Positions 3,799-5,265 of a stretch of 5,265 nt of DNA are shown in pieces. Every line of letters starts with the position of its first letter. Position 1 is the first letter of the stretch. The DNA comes from Pseudomonadota bacterium (GTDB lineage Bacteria; Pseudomonadota; Gammaproteobacteria; Burkholderiales; Ferrovaceae), in the NCBI GenBank assembly GCA_021804345.1, contig JAJZHV010000097.1, positions 1 through 5,265 on the forward strand, given 5' to 3'. The notes below the pieces were generated by a model. That model saw nothing but the letters and a program-made list of their open reading frames with translations. It had not been told where the DNA came from and searched no databases. Made by a program: the position numbers and the translations under genes.

Positions 3799-5265
3799 TT
3801 AGCGGCCGCGCATAAACAGGTGATCTAACTCAGTCAAGGTCATTTGGCGCCAGGTGGGGCGCCCATGATTGCATTGATCAGCCCGTTCCGCGGCTTCCAT
3901 TTGACGCAGCAACGTGTTCATTTCTGCCACCGTCAGAGGCCGATGAGCACGAACCGCCCCATGGCAGGCCATGGTGGCCAGACAGGCATCGCGTCGTTCC
4001 TGCACCAGACGGGAGTCCCCAAAGCGCACCAGTTCGCTGAATATCTGCTGGACCAAGGGGATGGGATCAGCCTGGTGGAGCAGGGCTGGCAAGGAACGGA
4101 TCCCAATGGTTTCCGGCCCCATGGGCGTCAAATCAAATCCCCACTGCGTCCAAAGCTCCCCCTGCTCTTCCAGCAAGGCCATCCATTTGGGCTCGGCCTG
4201 AAACGTCACCGGAACCAACAACGCCTGAACCTGTAGCGGTTCCTGCTCCATCCGCGACTTCAATTGCTCGTAGAGGATGCGCTCATGGGCTGCATGAATA
4301 TCCACCAGAATCAGCCCCTGCTGATTTTGAGCCAGCACATAAATGCCGTGCAACTGCCCCAGCGCGTAGCCCAAGGGTGGAGCATCCGGAGTGCGATCTT
4401 CAGTCGTTGGAGCACGATCTTCAGCAGCCGGAACAGGGGCGGCCAGCGGCCCGAAAAGCGCTGCATGGAAACGATCGGGCTCCTGGATGGCCAAGGACTG
4501 CTGGCGTGGGGCCTGGGATTCCAGATCTCTGCGGGGAGGCTGCACCAAAAAGGGAAAACCGCCATTGCGCTGAGTGGGAGTGGACTGGGCTGGCGCATGG
4601 GGGGAAAAAGGGGCCCCTGCGACGGTCATTGGCGCGACTGGATGAGAGGGTGAAGTGGCCGCAAGGGCCTTGTTCAAACACTGAAACACAAAACGGTGAA
4701 CGGCCTGCGACTCTCTAAACCGCACCTCGGTTTTGGCCGGATGCACGTTCACGTCCAGAGAGTCCGGGGCAAGCCGTAAAAACAGGACATAGGCTGGATG
4801 TCGCTGGTGGTGCAGCACGTCCTGATAGGCCTGGCGCACGGCGTGGGAGAGCAGTTTATCCCGCACGAAACGACCGTTGACAAACAGCGCCTGGGTATCC
4901 CGCGTGGCCCGCTGATAGCTGGGACGGGCAATCCATCCGGCAAGGCTTAGGGGCCCCGCTGTTTCCTCCAGCAGCAACGCTGCCTGAAAAAACTCCTCGC
5001 CCAGCACATTGCGCACTCTGACAGCCAAGTCTGTGGCAGGCCAGTGACGCATGACCCGACCGTTATGGTGCAGACGAAATCCTGTCTGTGGAAAGGCCAG
5101 CGCCAGGCGTTGCAAGACCTCTTCGCAATGAGCGTATTCTGTGGCTTCGGATTTGAGAAACTTGCGCCGGGCTGGAGTGGCGCCAAACAAATCGCGCAGT
5201 TGCACGGTGGTGCCCACATCCCGGGCCGCCGGACTAACCGCAGAGCAGATACCGGCTTGAACCCG
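3799..5265 (-). CDS. mutL: DNA mismatch repair protein MutL (C-terminal 488 residues; runs off right edge)
   Basis: MutL is the GHKL-ATPase matchmaker of mismatch repair: it is recruited by MutS at mismatches and directs strand incision. The frame stays open to base 5265, and an apparent GTG start at 5217 is only internal. The window therefore lacks roughly the first 115-140 residues, including the ATP-binding motifs and GFRGEAL. Seen, in order: GTTVQLRDLFGATPARRKFL (about 5160-5217), FVNGRFVRDK, DVNVHPAKTEVRF (about 4720-4758), a Pro/Ala/Gln-rich linker, and then the dimerisation domain. The latter carries QLHGIYVLAQ, DIHAAHERILYE (4267-4302), ACHGAVRAH (3943-3969) and CNHGRPTW (3850-3873). 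DIHAAHERILYE fits the metal-binding endonuclease motif DQHA-x2-E-x4-E with Ile for Gln. QALLVP (4210-4227) fits the beta-clamp motif Qxx[L/I]xP. This indicates a nicking MutL of the MutH-independent type, unlike E. coli MutL, which lacks these residues. It ends with TAA at 3799-3801. Confidence 0.97.
   Translation of the reverse strand, partial: RVQAGICSAVSPAARDVGTTVQLRDLFGATPARRKFLKSEATEYAHCEEVLQRLALAFPQTGFRLHHNGRVMRHWPATDLAVRVRNVLGEEFFQAALLLEETAGPLSLAGWIARPSYQRATRDTQALFVNGRFVRDKLLSHAVRQAYQDVLHHQRHPAYVLFLRLAPDSLDVNVHPAKTEVRFRESQAVHRFVFQCLNKALAATSPSHPVAPMTVAGAPFSPHAPAQSTPTQRNGGFPFLVQPPRRDLESQAPRQQSLAIQEPDRFHAALFGPLAAPVPAAEDRAPTTEDRTPDAPPLGYALGQLHGIYVLAQNQQGLILVDIHAAHERILYEQLKSRMEQEPLQVQALLVPVTFQAEPKWMALLEEQGELWTQWGFDLTPMGPETIGIRSLPALLHQADPIPLVQQIFSELVRFGDSRLVQERRDACLATMACHGAVRAHRPLTVAEMNTLLRQMEAAERADQCNHGRPTWRQMTLTELDHLFMRGR
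4388..4429. repeat. Imperfect 21-bp tandem repeat in the mutL linker
   Basis: Two adjacent 21-bp units (4388-4408 and 4409-4429) agree at 15 of 21 positions and share the unbroken core CGATCTTCAG. Because the unit is a multiple of three, it encodes a duplicated seven-residue block (AEDRAPT then TEDRTPD) in the disordered linker between the MutL ATPase and endonuclease domains. It looks like an in-frame slippage duplication that the linker tolerates. Confidence 0.6.

Noticed and set aside
3535..3809. Two GCGGCCGC octamers (3535-3542 and 3802-3809).
   Set aside because: They are common GC-rich palindromes, one inside a gene and one inside the end of mutL; no sign of a regulatory or mobile role.
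5215..5217. GTG at 5215-5217 as the start of mutL.
   Set aside because: The frame continues upstream without a stop to the window edge, and the residues before it (SPAARDV) fit the MutL interior.

Overview
The window looks like chromosomal DNA from a proteobacterium of beta, gamma or Acidithiobacillia type. It carries a bifunctional mnmC gene, an endonuclease-type mutL and an AmpE/CbiB-like membrane protein whose N-terminus resembles the short proteobacterial form. Base composition is moderately GC-rich, and no tRNA, rRNA, CRISPR array or insertion sequence is visible. The assignment rests on remembered family features, so the organism is an inference.

Layout. Bases 1-1412 (minus strand) hold the first 470 codons of mnmC, a tRNA wobble-uridine modification enzyme. 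The gene has no stop in the window and runs off the left edge. Bases 1413-1688 are a divergent intergenic region with no convincing gene. It holds a weak candidate promoter for mnmC, a 15-bp palindrome, a strong bulged hairpin and a Shine-Dalgarno/anti-Shine-Dalgarno pair directly before the next gene. Bases 1689-2771 (plus) encode an unrecognised 360-residue protein with an N-terminal membrane anchor; its C-terminal domain resembles a segment of plasmid conjugation/primase polypeptides. A perfect rho-independent terminator follows its stop. Bases 2872-3771 (plus) encode a 299-residue AmpE/CobD-CbiB-like inner membrane protein. Bases 3799-5265 (minus) encode the C-terminal 488 residues of MutL, which runs off the right edge.

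Functional picture. mnmC and mutL are unrelated housekeeping genes flanking two plus-strand genes of less certain function. The most interesting part is the junction between these two genes (2730-2875). A 35-codon small ORF starts in an ATGA overlap with the upstream stop and ends in an ATGA overlap with the downstream start, and it spans the terminator hairpin. An in-frame A AAA AAG slippery heptamer lies just upstream and would lead into the same -1 frame. The downstream gene has no ribosome binding site of its own, so translational coupling through this small ORF, or translation-dependent antitermination, is a testable idea. The leader of the upstream gene also shows a structure that could hide its ribosome binding site.
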